Below, in pieces: positions 55,531 through 63,174 of a DNA stretch of 64,000 nt. The stretch spans positions 496,001-560,000 of the forward strand of contig JANLFK010000001.1 in assembly GCA_024655945.1 (NCBI GenBank). The letters are read 5' to 3'. Source of the DNA: a candidate division KSB1 bacterium. Its GTDB lineage: Bacteria; Zhuqueibacterota; Zhuqueibacteria; JANLFK01; Oleimicrobiaceae. Positions within the stretch are counted from its first letter, which is position 1. Every line of letters starts with the position of its first letter. The notes below the pieces were generated by a model, which had not been told where the DNA came from, ran no database searches, and saw nothing but the letters and a program-made list of their open reading frames with translations. The position numbers and the translations under genes are program-made.

Positions 55531-56865
55531 ATGAAAGGACCAGCGATGTGCATGGCGCTCTGCTCGCTCATAGCCTTCGTTGCCCAGAACACAGCCCACT
55601 CCGGCGTCTTCCCTTATCCGTACCGCACGGAGGTGCTGGACAACGGTTTGACCGTAATCGTCATCCCCATGGAAAGTCCTGGCCTGGTCTCCTACTACAC
55701 GGTGGTGCGTACGGGGAGCAGGGACGAGTGGGAACCCGGCCACACGGGATTTGCCCACTTTTTCGAGCACATGATGTTCCGTGGCACCAAGAAGTACCCG
55801 GGCAGTGTGTACGACCGCCTCATGACCGAAATGGGTGCAGACGCCAATGCCTACACGACTGACGACTACACCTGCTACCACATCGGTTTGGCCAAGTCCG
55901 ACCTGGAAAAGGTCATGGAACTGGAGAGCGACCGTTTCCAGAACCTCTTCTACGACGAGCTCGCTTTCAAGACCGAGGCCGGCGCCGTGCATGGCGAATA
56001 CCTGAAGAGCCTGGCGAGCCCGTGGATGGTATTAGAGGAGAAACTCCTAGCAACCGCCTTCACCGCCCACACCTACCGCCACACGACCATCGGCTTCCGC
56101 GAGGACATCGAAGCCATGCCCACGATGTACGAGTACAGTAAGAGCTTCTTTCAGCGCTACTACCGTCCCGAAAACATAGTGCTGATGATCGTGGGAGACG
56201 TGGAACCCGACGCCACCATTTCACTGGTCAAGAAGTACTACGGCCAGTGGCAAAAAGGCTATGTGCCTCCCCAAATCACGCCTGAGCCAGAGCAAAAAGG
56301 GGAGCGCGTGGCTCACGTCACCTACAAAGGCAAGACCCTACCCATTCTGACTGTGGCCTACAAGGGGCTGGCCTTCTCTCCCACCCAGGTGGACGTGGCA
56401 GCGTGCTATCTCTTGGGGGACCTTGCGTTTGGCCAGACGAGCGACATCTACAAGAAGCTGGTGATTCAGCAGCAGAGGGTCGAGTTCATTAGCGCCGACT
56501 TTTCTGCCAATCGCGACCCGAAGCTCTTTGTCATCTACACGATGGTGAAGGACCAGAACGACGTCGAGAACGTCCGCGACGAGATCTTTGCAGCAATCGC
56601 CGCCTTGCAAGACAAGCCGGTGACCCAGGAGAAACTGGACACGCAGCGCAAGAACACCATGTACAGCTTCCTCATGAACCTGGACACCCCTGACAAAGTC
56701 GCGGGCAACCTCGCCCGCTTCGCCGCTATGACAGGCGGCATCGCCTGCGTTGATCAGCTCTTCGCTACCTTCGAGCGCGTCACCCCGGTGGACATCCAAC
56801 GGGTAGCCAAAGAGTACCTGGTGAGCGACAGACGCACGGTGGTCACAGTTACGGGAGGAGAGTAG
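55531..56865 (+). CDS. M16 family zinc protease, catalytic chain
   Basis: A 444-residue exported peptidase of the mitochondrial-processing-peptidase/PqqL type. The signal peptide (CMALCSLIAFVAQNTAHSG) follows a start with AAAGGAACG upstream. The inverted zinc motif is complete: HFFEH at residues 76-80 and the third ligand Glu156 in EAGAVHGEY. The two-domain M16B layout is seen: the catalytic half to about residue 235, then a structural half with VAYKGLAFSPTQVDVAACYL. It is followed after one base by a second M16 chain lacking the zinc motif, so the two probably form a heterodimer in the periplasm that degrades small peptides. Confidence 0.93.
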   Translation: MKGPAMCMALCSLIAFVAQNTAHSGVFPYPYRTEVLDNGLTVIVIPMESPGLVSYYTVVRTGSRDEWEPGHTGFAHFFEHMMFRGTKKYPGSVYDRLMTEMGADANAYTTDDYTCYHIGLAKSDLEKVMELESDRFQNLFYDELAFKTEAGAVHGEYLKSLASPWMVLEEKLLATAFTAHTYRHTTIGFREDIEAMPTMYEYSKSFFQRYYRPENIVLMIVGDVEPDATISLVKKYYGQWQKGYVPPQITPEPEQKGERVAHVTYKGKTLPILTVAYKGLAFSPTQVDVAACYLLGDLAFGQTSDIYKKLVIQQQRVEFISADFSANRDPKLFVIYTMVKDQNDVENVRDEIFAAIAALQDKPVTQEKLDTQRKNTMYSFLMNLDTPDKVAGNLARFAAMTGGIACVDQLFATFERVTPVDIQRVAKEYLVSDRRTVVTVTGGE

Positions 56866-56866
56866 G

Positions 56867-58363
56867 ATGAAATCGTTCGCCTTACCTGCGTTGGCACTGC
56901 TCATGTTCCTGGTCGCCTGTGGTCCCCAAAAGAGGCTGGAAGTGGTCACCCTGCCGGTGGCCAGTGACCAGACCATTTCCATCAGACTCTGGTTCAAGGT
57001 CGGCTCGCAGAACGATCCATCAGGCAAAGAAGGGCTGGCTGCGCTCACGGCACAGATGATAGCCGACGCCTCCACCAAGAAGAACGGCTACGAGCAGATA
57101 CTCGAGAAGCTCTACCCCATGGCCGCTGGCTACTCGGCGCAGGTGGACAAAGAGATGACCATCATCATGGGTAGGGTGCACAAAGACAATCTCGACGCCT
57201 ACTACAAGCTCTTTGTGCAGGCCGTGCTGGAACCTGCCTTCCGTGAGGATGACTTTGCTCGACTGAAGAGCCAGCAGCTCAACTATCTGGAGCGCACCTT
57301 ACGCTACCAGGACGATGAAGAACTGGGGAAAGAGGCACTCAGCCAGTTCATCTTCGCCGGCACGCCGTATGCCCATCCGGTCGCCGGACTCATCGAGTCG
57401 GCGAAAAGCATCACCTTGGATGACGTGCGCGCCTTTTATCGGAAATACTATACCAAGGACAACGTGGTGGTCGGAATCGGTGGCTCATTTGACAAGCGCT
57501 TTGCGGACCGACTGTGCCGCGATTTGGCGCGGCTGCCAGCCGGCGCGCCGGAACAGCCCGACCCACCGCAGCCGGCGCCCATCAAGGGGCTGCAGGTGCT
57601 CCTCATCGAGAAGGACACCGAGTCGACCGCCATCAGCTTTGGCTTTCCCCTCGATATTGTGCGGGGCGCTCCGGATTTCCATGCCCTCTGGTTGGTCAAC
57701 TCGTGGCTGGGTGAACACCGCAATTCGAGCAGCCACCTTTACCAGGTTATCCGTGAGGCGCGGGGCATGAACTATGGCGACTATTCCTACATCGAGGCCT
57801 TCCCGCGCGGCAGCCGGCTGCAGTTCCCGCCCAGCAATGTGGCGCGCCGCCAGCAGATCTTCCAGATCTGGATCCGCCCGGTACGCAACGAGGCCCGTCA
57901 CTTTGCGCTGCGCGCTGCGGTGCGCGAACTGCAGAAGCTGGTCGATAACGGCCTGAACCAGGAAGCGTTCGAGCTGACAGCGCAGTTCTTGAAAAAGTAC
58001 TACCTCCACTTTGCGCCGACGACGATGGAGCGTCTCGGCTACGCCTTGGACGACGTGTTCTATGGGCTCGACGAGAATTTTCTTAACCAGTTCCCCAAGC
58101 ATGTTGACGAGTTGACGCTGCCCGAGGTGAACGCGGCGGCGGGGCGCCACTTGCAGGACCAGAACATGAAGATCGTCATGGTGACCAAGGACGCCGAGGC
58201 TCTGAAGGAGGCGCTGGTAGCCAATGCGCCAAGTCCCATAAGGTACGCCACGCCCAAGCCGCAGGCAGTGCTCGAGGAGGACAAAGAGATCGCTGTCTAT
58301 CGCTTGCCGGTGCGCCCTGAGAATGTGCAAGTGGTCAAGGTGGAACAAATGTTCCTGCGGTGA
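56867..58363 (+). CDS. M16 family protein without zinc site, lipoprotein
   Basis: A 498-residue lipoprotein (signal LALLMFLVACGP) of the M16 fold. The position of HxxEH is occupied by SGKEGLAALTAQMIADA, so zinc cannot bind in the usual way. The second half retains the Arg/Tyr substrate-binding pair of the family (LYQVIREARGMNYGDYSYIE), as in the non-catalytic chains of alpha/beta M16B dimers. One base separates it from the active chain's stop, a typical coupled pair. Its likely job is to shape the substrate chamber and anchor the complex to a membrane. Confidence 0.9.
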   Translation: MKSFALPALALLMFLVACGPQKRLEVVTLPVASDQTISIRLWFKVGSQNDPSGKEGLAALTAQMIADASTKKNGYEQILEKLYPMAAGYSAQVDKEMTIIMGRVHKDNLDAYYKLFVQAVLEPAFREDDFARLKSQQLNYLERTLRYQDDEELGKEALSQFIFAGTPYAHPVAGLIESAKSITLDDVRAFYRKYYTKDNVVVGIGGSFDKRFADRLCRDLARLPAGAPEQPDPPQPAPIKGLQVLLIEKDTESTAISFGFPLDIVRGAPDFHALWLVNSWLGEHRNSSSHLYQVIREARGMNYGDYSYIEAFPRGSRLQFPPSNVARRQQIFQIWIRPVRNEARHFALRAAVRELQKLVDNGLNQEAFELTAQFLKKYYLHFAPTTMERLGYALDDVFYGLDENFLNQFPKHVDELTLPEVNAAAGRHLQDQNMKIVMVTKDAEALKEALVANAPSPIRYATPKPQAVLEEDKEIAVYRLPVRPENVQVVKVEQMFLR

Positions 58364-58520
58364 AATGGTGCTCGCTCAACAGCGTGCCCAGGTCTTGCTC
58401 TCGCAGAATGAACCTGGGCGGTGAAACGCGGTTACGCCTGCGGAGGCGCAAAGTGGGGGACTGCCCTTCCGGAAGTGCCAACCGATGCTGCGCACACGAA
58501 ACAAGAAGGAGCGGAGGACT

Positions 58521-59252
58521 ATGCAAAGCAGCAAGTGGCAAGGCCTGAGCGCGATCCTGATGCTCGTCGCCATAGGGAGCAGCGCCGCCCAGACGAACTT
58601 CCAGGGATCGGGAAACGCCCTCCTTGGCTTCCCGCAGGGCAAGTTCAAGGAGAACGCGGCCAGCATCGGTGGCGCGGCCGGTTTCGACTTTGCCTACTCG
58701 CCGGCAACCTCGCCATTTGGCCTCGGGGCAGCCGTCGGCTTCATCATCTACGGCTCCGAGACCAGAAGGGAGATTGTCAAGACCAGCACTGCCGATTTCT
58801 CGGTAGACGTGACCTCCACCAACGCCATCATTCAGGCGCACCTGATTGCCCGGGTTCAGCACAAAGGCGGCCCGGTGCGACCGTACCTGGAGGCGGCCTT
58901 TGGCCTCAACCACCTCACCACCGACACGAGCATTAAAGAAGCAAACGGATGGCATAGCGATGATGAGGATGGTGAAATCAGCACCAACAACATGAGCGAC
59001 ACCGCGGTGAGCTATGGCGGCGGCGCCGGGATCATGGTGAAAGTGCACGAGGGCAAAAGAGTCAGCAAATCGGGCAAGCCCGGGATCTGGAACCTGCTTG
59101 TGGACACCCGCGTGCGCTATCTGGTGGGCGGCCAGGCGCGCTACTTGAAGAAGGGCTCCATCAGGAGAGTGGACGACGACCTCGTCTACGACATCAAGGA
59201 GTCGGCCACAGACCTATTGACCGTGCAGCTCGGCGTCACCGTAGAGTTCTGA
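58521..59252 (+). CDS. Outer-membrane beta-barrel protein (OmpX/OmpA-barrel size)
   Basis: A 243-residue exported protein; ATG 58521 follows GGAGGACT and a signal peptide (GLSAILMLVAIGSSAAQ). Barrel strands alternate with loops: AAGFDFAYSPATSPFGLGAA, FIIYGSETRR, AIIQAHLIARVQHKGGPVRP, LEAAFGLNHL, NLLVDTRVRYLVGGQARYLK, ending TVQLGVTVEF. An acidic loop (WHSDDEDGEIS) may bind cations. No specific family. It lies about 160 bases after the M16 pair in the same direction, and a hairpin follows at 59348-59377. Confidence 0.7.
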   Translation: MQSSKWQGLSAILMLVAIGSSAAQTNFQGSGNALLGFPQGKFKENAASIGGAAGFDFAYSPATSPFGLGAAVGFIIYGSETRREIVKTSTADFSVDVTSTNAIIQAHLIARVQHKGGPVRPYLEAAFGLNHLTTDTSIKEANGWHSDDEDGEISTNNMSDTAVSYGGGAGIMVKVHEGKRVSKSGKPGIWNLLVDTRVRYLVGGQARYLKKGSIRRVDDDLVYDIKESATDLLTVQLGVTVEF

Positions 59253-59347
59253 GAAGAGTCCGGAACTCGAAACCTTGCAGTGCGAGAATGCGGGTAGGTA
59301 GCGGCCGTTCACTGAGCCGCTCCCAGCGGCCGCAGGTCAAGAACGCG

Positions 59348-59377
59348 AGAGCCCCGCTCTATCCAGGGCGGGGCTCT
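59348..59377 (+). terminator. Hairpin ending the M16/barrel unit
   Basis: A perfect 10-bp stem AGAGCCCCGC/GCGGGGCTCT with a 10-base loop, followed by a pyrimidine-rich stretch (GTGCTCCTCTTTC) rather than a pure T run. It is also downstream of the minus-strand tRNA and could serve it from the other side. Confidence 0.55.
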
Positions 59378-59418
59378 GTGCTCCTCTTTCGCTGCGTCGG
59401 AGGGACCACGTTGTTTCT

Positions 59419-59496
59419 TGGTCGGGGCGCCGAGATTTGAACTCGGGACCTCCTGCTCCCAAAGCAGGCGCGCTAGCCGAACTGCGCCACGCCCCG
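59419..59496 (-). tRNA. trnP: tRNA-Pro (UGG anticodon)
   Basis: On the minus strand the 78-base sequence starts CGGGGCG and ends CGCCCCGACCA, forming the acceptor stem with encoded CCA. The D arm (GCGC...GCGC), the anticodon stem CCTGC/GCAGG with loop TTTGGGA (anticodon TGG) and the T arm (CCGAG TTCAAAT CTCGG) all fold. It lies 71 bases after the rdgB stop codon in the same direction. Confidence 0.95.
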
Positions 59497-59566
59497 TCGC
59501 TTGACCTCCAGCTCACTCACCTCCAGCCTCTACCACCTGGCTCGGCTGCATCTCCTCCGCAGAACG

Positions 59567-60187
59567 TTATCCCCTTTGCTCGTGGGTCTTCCACGTAGCG
59601 AGCACCGCTTTCGCCTGCCGCAGCGCCTGTCCACGATGGCTGAGCGCATTTTTCTGCGCAAGCGACATCTCCGCGAACGTCAGTCCGAGTTGGGGCACCA
59701 AAAAAACCGGATCATAGCCAAAGCCACCATTGCCCCTTGGCGCCATGGTGATACGCCCTTCGCATACCCCTTCCACCGTTTGCACGCGCTCGTCCTCAGC
59801 GATAGCGATTACGCACCGGAAGCGGGCGGCACGCTGCTCCTCTGGCACGCCATCCAGGTCGCGCAACAGCTTCCGCACGTTGTCGGCGTAGGTGGCACCC
59901 GGGCCCGCATAGCGACTGGAGCAGACCCCTGGGGCTCCGCCCAGCGCCGCCACTTCCAAACCGGTGTCATCAGCCAGCGCGACAAGACCCGTATGCTGGG
60001 CGATGACCAAGGCCTTCTTGATGGCGTTGGCCTCGATAGTGGTGCCATCTTCGACCACTTCTCGCACCTCGGGGAATTGCTCCAGCGACAGAACCTCCCA
60101 GCCGACATCTGCCAGCACCTGCCGCATTTCCCGCACCTTGTCCATGTTGCGGGTGGCCAATACGAGTTTCTTTGCCGTCACAGCCAC
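59567..60187 (-). CDS. rdgB: Non-canonical purine NTP pyrophosphatase (RdgB/HAM1)
   Basis: Hydrolyses dITP, ITP and XTP to the monophosphates, keeping deaminated purines out of nucleic acids; cytoplasmic, magnesium-dependent. The 206-residue length is normal. Signatures: KKLVLATRNMDKVREMRQVL, the catalytic LVALADDTGLEVAALGG, APGVCSSRYAG, and FGYDPVFLVPQ. It is 28 bases downstream of the small Cys-rich gene and likely shares the promoter at 60512-60540. tRNA-Pro follows. Confidence 0.95.
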   Translation of the reverse strand: MAVTAKKLVLATRNMDKVREMRQVLADVGWEVLSLEQFPEVREVVEDGTTIEANAIKKALVIAQHTGLVALADDTGLEVAALGGAPGVCSSRYAGPGATYADNVRKLLRDLDGVPEEQRAARFRCVIAIAEDERVQTVEGVCEGRITMAPRGNGGFGYDPVFLVPQLGLTFAEMSLAQKNALSHRGQALRQAKAVLATWKTHEQRG

Positions 60188-60214
60188 GCGTGCAGGCTCC
60201 CCACAGGTCTTAGC

Positions 60215-60412
60215 TCAGCCAAGAACTTCCTTCTGCGTACACTTGCACACGCCAACAACCCGCTCGGTGAAACGCCATGCTCCACTGCGCCCGCGTTGCT
60301 CGCTCACCACCAGCACGTGCGGGACCAAAAGTTCGCCGCACTTGGGGCAGCGCTTGCCGAACTCCATCTTTGCCTTCGCCACCTTGGTGGCAAAGCTTCT
60401 ATCCTTGCCCAT
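60215..60412 (-). CDS. Small four-Cys (zinc-ribbon-like) protein
   Basis: A 65-residue protein with a basic N-terminus (MGKDRSFATKVAKAKMEFGK) and four Cys: CPKC at 22-25 and CKC at 56-58, separated by a beta-rich stretch (LVPHVLVVSEQRG, WRFTERVVGV). The layout suggests a single zinc ribbon that binds nucleic acid or a protein partner. Family unknown. It is the first gene after the promoter at 60512-60540 and is followed by rdgB. Confidence 0.65.
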   Translation of the reverse strand: MGKDRSFATKVAKAKMEFGKRCPKCGELLVPHVLVVSEQRGRSGAWRFTERVVGVCKCTQKEVLG

Positions 60413-60511
60413 CTATGCTCCTCCTTCGGGTATTCCCCCTCCGCATTGCACTTCGTGCTCGCCGGCACTCTCCGAAACCAAGCACTGTCCGGGAGCAAAC
60501 GACCGGTGGCG

Positions 60512-60540
60512 AATATACAAAAAGAGTGGCAAAGAAACAA
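60512..60540 (-). promoter_or_regulatory. Predicted promoter of the zinc-ribbon/rdgB/tRNA unit
   Basis: Minus strand: TTGTTT (60535-60540), 17-base spacer, TATATT (60512-60517), with a leader of about 95 bases to the ATG at 60412. Confidence 0.6.
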
Positions 60541-60543
60541 CCG

Positions 60544-60586
60544 AAAAGAGCCTAGCCAGGGAGATGATGCGAAAAGGGCTATTCTC
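60544..60586 (-). terminator. Possible terminator of the sigma/anti-sigma/HtrA-like operon
   Basis: On the minus strand GAG-AA-TAGCC pairs with GGCTA-GG-CTC around a 19-base loop and is followed by TTTT. It overlaps the stop codon of the HtrA-like gene, so it is only a weak candidate. Confidence 0.35.
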
Positions 60587-61793
60587 TCGGTGAGGAGCGG
60601 CGGAGGGAACGAATCTCTTTTTCCAGTTCTCCGAGGCGGTGTTGCAGTCGGCGCACGGTCTCTTCCAGGGTGCGCTGGTCTGTTGGCACGATGGGAGCCG
60701 GCGAGAGCTCGGGCAGCGGCCAGGCGGTGTTGGGGCTTCGCCGTACTGCCACTTTTGGGGCGGCCGGCCGTTGTCCCACCGTCACCTGCAGAGAGAGCGG
60801 CTGTCCATGGCGCTCCACCTCCAACGTGACGGTCGACCCCGGCGCGGTAGCACGGACTGCGCGCGCAGCCTCATCGCTGCCGGAGAGCTCTTTGCCGGCG
60901 AAGCGCAGGAGAATGTCCCCTTCCCGCACGCCTGCCTGGTGAGCCGGACCGCCTTCGACTATTGCCGTCACCATCGGCTTGTCCAAGGAGTCACGAGACA
61001 TCACAGTGATGCCCAGCCAACCATCGCCCACGCTCTCTATCTCAATGATGCGTTGCACCACGCTGCGCACTTGCTCGATTGGGTAGGCCAGCACGTAGCT
61101 TGGCGCCTCCCCAGCAGAAAGCAGGGTGCGCCCATGGCTGCGTGCGCCCACTGCCGCAGCGACCAGGCCCACTACCTCGCCTCTGGTGTTGAACACCGGG
61201 CTCCCGGCACTGCCAGCCGCCACCGAGGCAGAAAGCTGCATGAGCCCGTCGTCGCGGAGGCCGTCCACCAGGCCAAAGGAGACAGTTGGCGCCATGCCCA
61301 GAGAGCTGCCGATTACCGTCACCCACGAGCCGGAGCGGAGGGCCTGCGTGGAACCGAGACGGGCGGCGCGCGGCACTGCCGGAATGCGGATGACCGCCAG
61401 GCCTACGCCATGGTCAGCACCGACAAAGCGTGCCGGCTCCAGGCGTCCGTCGTACAAGCGCACCACAATTTCATCCGCGTCCGCCACAACTGAGGTGCGG
61501 GTCACCACATGCCCGGAGTCGTCTACTACCAGACCCGATCCGACGTTGTGGAGGGTGACCGTACGTCTGCTTCTCTTCTGGCCCCACAGGCCCAAGAAGC
61601 CTCCCTCTCGTCGGTCCTCATAGCAGGTGACCACTTTGGCCGCCACCGATACCACGGAGGGCTTGGCTTCGTCCACCAGGGCAGCGAGGTCGCGCTCCAG
61701 CTCGCTGAGCACCGGGGCCTGCGTCTGTGCCAGCACTGCCGCTGGCATAGCGAGGCACAAGCATGAGGCAAGTGTGACGGCAGCAATCTTCAT
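60579..61793 (-). CDS. HtrA/DegP-like PDZ protein with a destroyed catalytic triad
   Basis: A 404-residue exported protein (signal AAVTLASCLCLAMPAAVLAQ) with a trypsin-like domain (about 35-250), one PDZ domain (about 265-350; WLGITVMSRDSL, GGPAHQAGVREGDILLRFAG) and a C-terminal coiled coil (ETVRRLQHRLGELEKEIRSL). All three catalytic positions have changed: the His of the usual TNNHVV motif is Ser101 (GHVVTRTSVV), the Asp of DLAVLK is Gly131 (DHGVGLAVIRI), and the Ser of GNSGGP is Ala196 (AAGSAGSPVF). It cannot cleave by the usual mechanism, so a binding, sensing or chaperone role is inferred. It is third in the operon with an ECF sigma factor and anti-sigma factor, where active HtrA proteins such as MucD are found. 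Confidence 0.88.
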   Translation of the reverse strand: MKIAAVTLASCLCLAMPAAVLAQTQAPVLSELERDLAALVDEAKPSVVSVAAKVVTCYEDRREGGFLGLWGQKRSRRTVTLHNVGSGLVVDDSGHVVTRTSVVADADEIVVRLYDGRLEPARFVGADHGVGLAVIRIPAVPRAARLGSTQALRSGSWVTVIGSSLGMAPTVSFGLVDGLRDDGLMQLSASVAAGSAGSPVFNTRGEVVGLVAAAVGARSHGRTLLSAGEAPSYVLAYPIEQVRSVVQRIIEIESVGDGWLGITVMSRDSLDKPMVTAIVEGGPAHQAGVREGDILLRFAGKELSGSDEAARAVRATAPGSTVTLEVERHGQPLSLQVTVGQRPAAPKVAVRRSPNTAWPLPELSPAPIVPTDQRTLEETVRRLQHRLGELEKEIRSLRRSSPRE

Positions 61794-61829
61794 GGTGTGA
61801 AGACCTGAGGGCAGACTGCGGAAACGCGC

Positions 61830-62435
61830 TCAGAAGGACACAAGGCGAGGCTTCAGACTCGGCGGCGGTGCCATTTCCCTCCCCTCAACGCTGTCCGTGG
61901 CCAAGAACGGACCGCTCACAGGCTGCGAACTCAGCGGGACTCCTTTGCCCAAGAGCATCGCGTCCATGGGCACCGAATCGAGCACGTAGTTGACCCACAC
62001 GCCGGCGCTGTCGTCTTCGAGTGCTGCGTCAACTGCCACGGCGCGCGTGCCCTCCTCCGACGATGCGACTAACTGTTGACCGTGCCGGAAGATGAGCAGA
62101 GCACCGAATGCCGCCAGGCATAGGGCCACCACCGCCAGCGCAAAGGCAGGCACGCGCCAGGAAGAAAAAGGCGCAGCGGCGAACACCTTGCGCCACCGCG
62201 CTTGCTCATCAGCGCGGAGACGGGCGCGAAGACCGACGTCGAATCCCGGGGAAGTACAGACTCGTGGGAGGTTGCGCAACTGAACCCGCAACAGGCGAAG
62301 CTTCTGCACCTGGGATGTACAATGCTCGCACTGCCGTAGGTGCTCCAGCAATCGCTGGCGGTCTCTCCCGGCGAGTTCCCCATCGACATAGTCCATGATG
62401 AGCGAAACAAAATCGTCGCAATTACCCATGGCCAT
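61830..62435 (-). CDS. Membrane-spanning anti-sigma factor (zf-HC2 type)
   Basis: A 201-residue protein. The cytoplasmic N-terminus has an anti-sigma zinc finger: NCDDFVSLIMDYVDGELAG, then LLEHLRQCEHCTSQV with the HxxxCxxC ligands. One membrane helix (FALAVVALCLAAFGALLIF) separates it from a periplasmic tail of about 85 residues. It should hold the neighbouring ECF sigma factor until signal-induced proteolysis releases it. The gene lies 53 bases after the sigma gene and 36 before the HtrA-like gene. Either ATG 62435 or 62429 can be the start. Confidence 0.88.
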   Translation of the reverse strand: MAMGNCDDFVSLIMDYVDGELAGRDRQRLLEHLRQCEHCTSQVQKLRLLRVQLRNLPRVCTSPGFDVGLRARLRADEQARWRKVFAAAPFSSWRVPAFALAVVALCLAAFGALLIFRHGQQLVASSEEGTRAVAVDAALEDDSAGVWVNYVLDSVPMDAMLLGKGVPLSSQPVSGPFLATDSVEGREMAPPPSLKPRLVSF

Positions 62436-62488
62436 CTACCAGACAGTTCCTCCTGCCTCGTGCACCTTCCCACCGCCGACCGTCTGCG

Positions 62489-63079
62489 TCAATTGGCGGC
62501 TATTTCCTCCAAACGCTTCTGTAACCTGAGCCGCGCGCGGTTCACGCGGGACTTGACCGTGCCCAACGGCGCCTTAATAATCTCGCTGATCTCCTCGTAC
62601 GACAGCTCTTGGATGTCGCGCAAAATGATCACCTCGCGGAACTTCGGGGGCAACCTGTCGATCTCGCGTTGAATGATCGCCCCCTTCATGGTGCCGTCCA
62701 CCTCCTGCTCCGGATCAAAGGCGCTATCCTCAATCTCATAGTCTTTGTCCTCGCAGCCGAGCTGGGAGATGGCCAGCAGGCGACGCCCTTTTCGTTTGCG
62801 CAACGCCGTCTTGGCCAAGTTGCCTGCGATGGTGTAGATCCACGTAGAAAAGCGCGCGATCCGGCGGTACGAATGCTTGTTGCGATACAGGCGCACGAAG
62901 GTGTCCTGAACAATGTCTTCGGCCTCCTCGCGGTTGCCCACGAAGCGGCAGACAAAGTTCGTCAGTTGGTTCTTGTACCGCCGGACGAGTACATCGAACG
63001 CGTAAAGGTCGCCGTTCTGAAACTTGGCGATCAATTCCTCGTCAGTGGGATGCAACCCTGCTCTGGTCTCTTTTGTCAT
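62489..63079 (-). CDS. ECF RNA polymerase sigma factor
   Basis: A 196-residue sigma factor of the RpoE-like group. Region 2: LIAKFQNGDLYAFDVLVRRY, REEAEDIVQDTFVRLYRN, RFSTWIYTIAGNLAKTALRK. Region 4: LPPKFREVIILRDIQELSYE and KAPLGTVKSRVNRARLRLQK. The ATG at 63079 is preferred to a GTG at 63091 because a predicted ECF-type promoter would begin transcription near 63090. The following genes are its anti-sigma factor and an inactive HtrA-like protein, so it most likely answers envelope stress. Confidence 0.95.
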   Translation of the reverse strand: MTKETRAGLHPTDEELIAKFQNGDLYAFDVLVRRYKNQLTNFVCRFVGNREEAEDIVQDTFVRLYRNKHSYRRIARFSTWIYTIAGNLAKTALRKRKGRRLLAISQLGCEDKDYEIEDSAFDPEQEVDGTMKGAIIQREIDRLPPKFREVIILRDIQELSYEEISEIIKAPLGTVKSRVNRARLRLQKRLEEIAAN

Positions 63080-63096
63080 GGTCACATGCACGCTAT

Positions 63097-63125
63097 TTTA
63101 ACGGCCGTGCGGAAAGCAAAGTTCC
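63097..63125 (-). promoter_or_regulatory. Candidate ECF-type self-regulated promoter
   Basis: Minus strand: GGAACTT (63119-63125), 16-base spacer, GTTAAA (63097-63102), directly before the sigma gene. GGAACTT is the classic -35 element of RpoE-like promoters; the -10 is a poorer match. Confidence 0.45.
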
Positions 63126-63174
63126 GTAGATTTTCCGGGGGTCTGCTCTCCGCGCCGCAGTTCTCTTGTTCGAG

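Noticed and set aside
53835-55862. A 675-codon plus-strand frame opposite the giant protein
   Set aside because: Mirror of the real coding frame; its tail runs into the M16 gene in the wrong frame.
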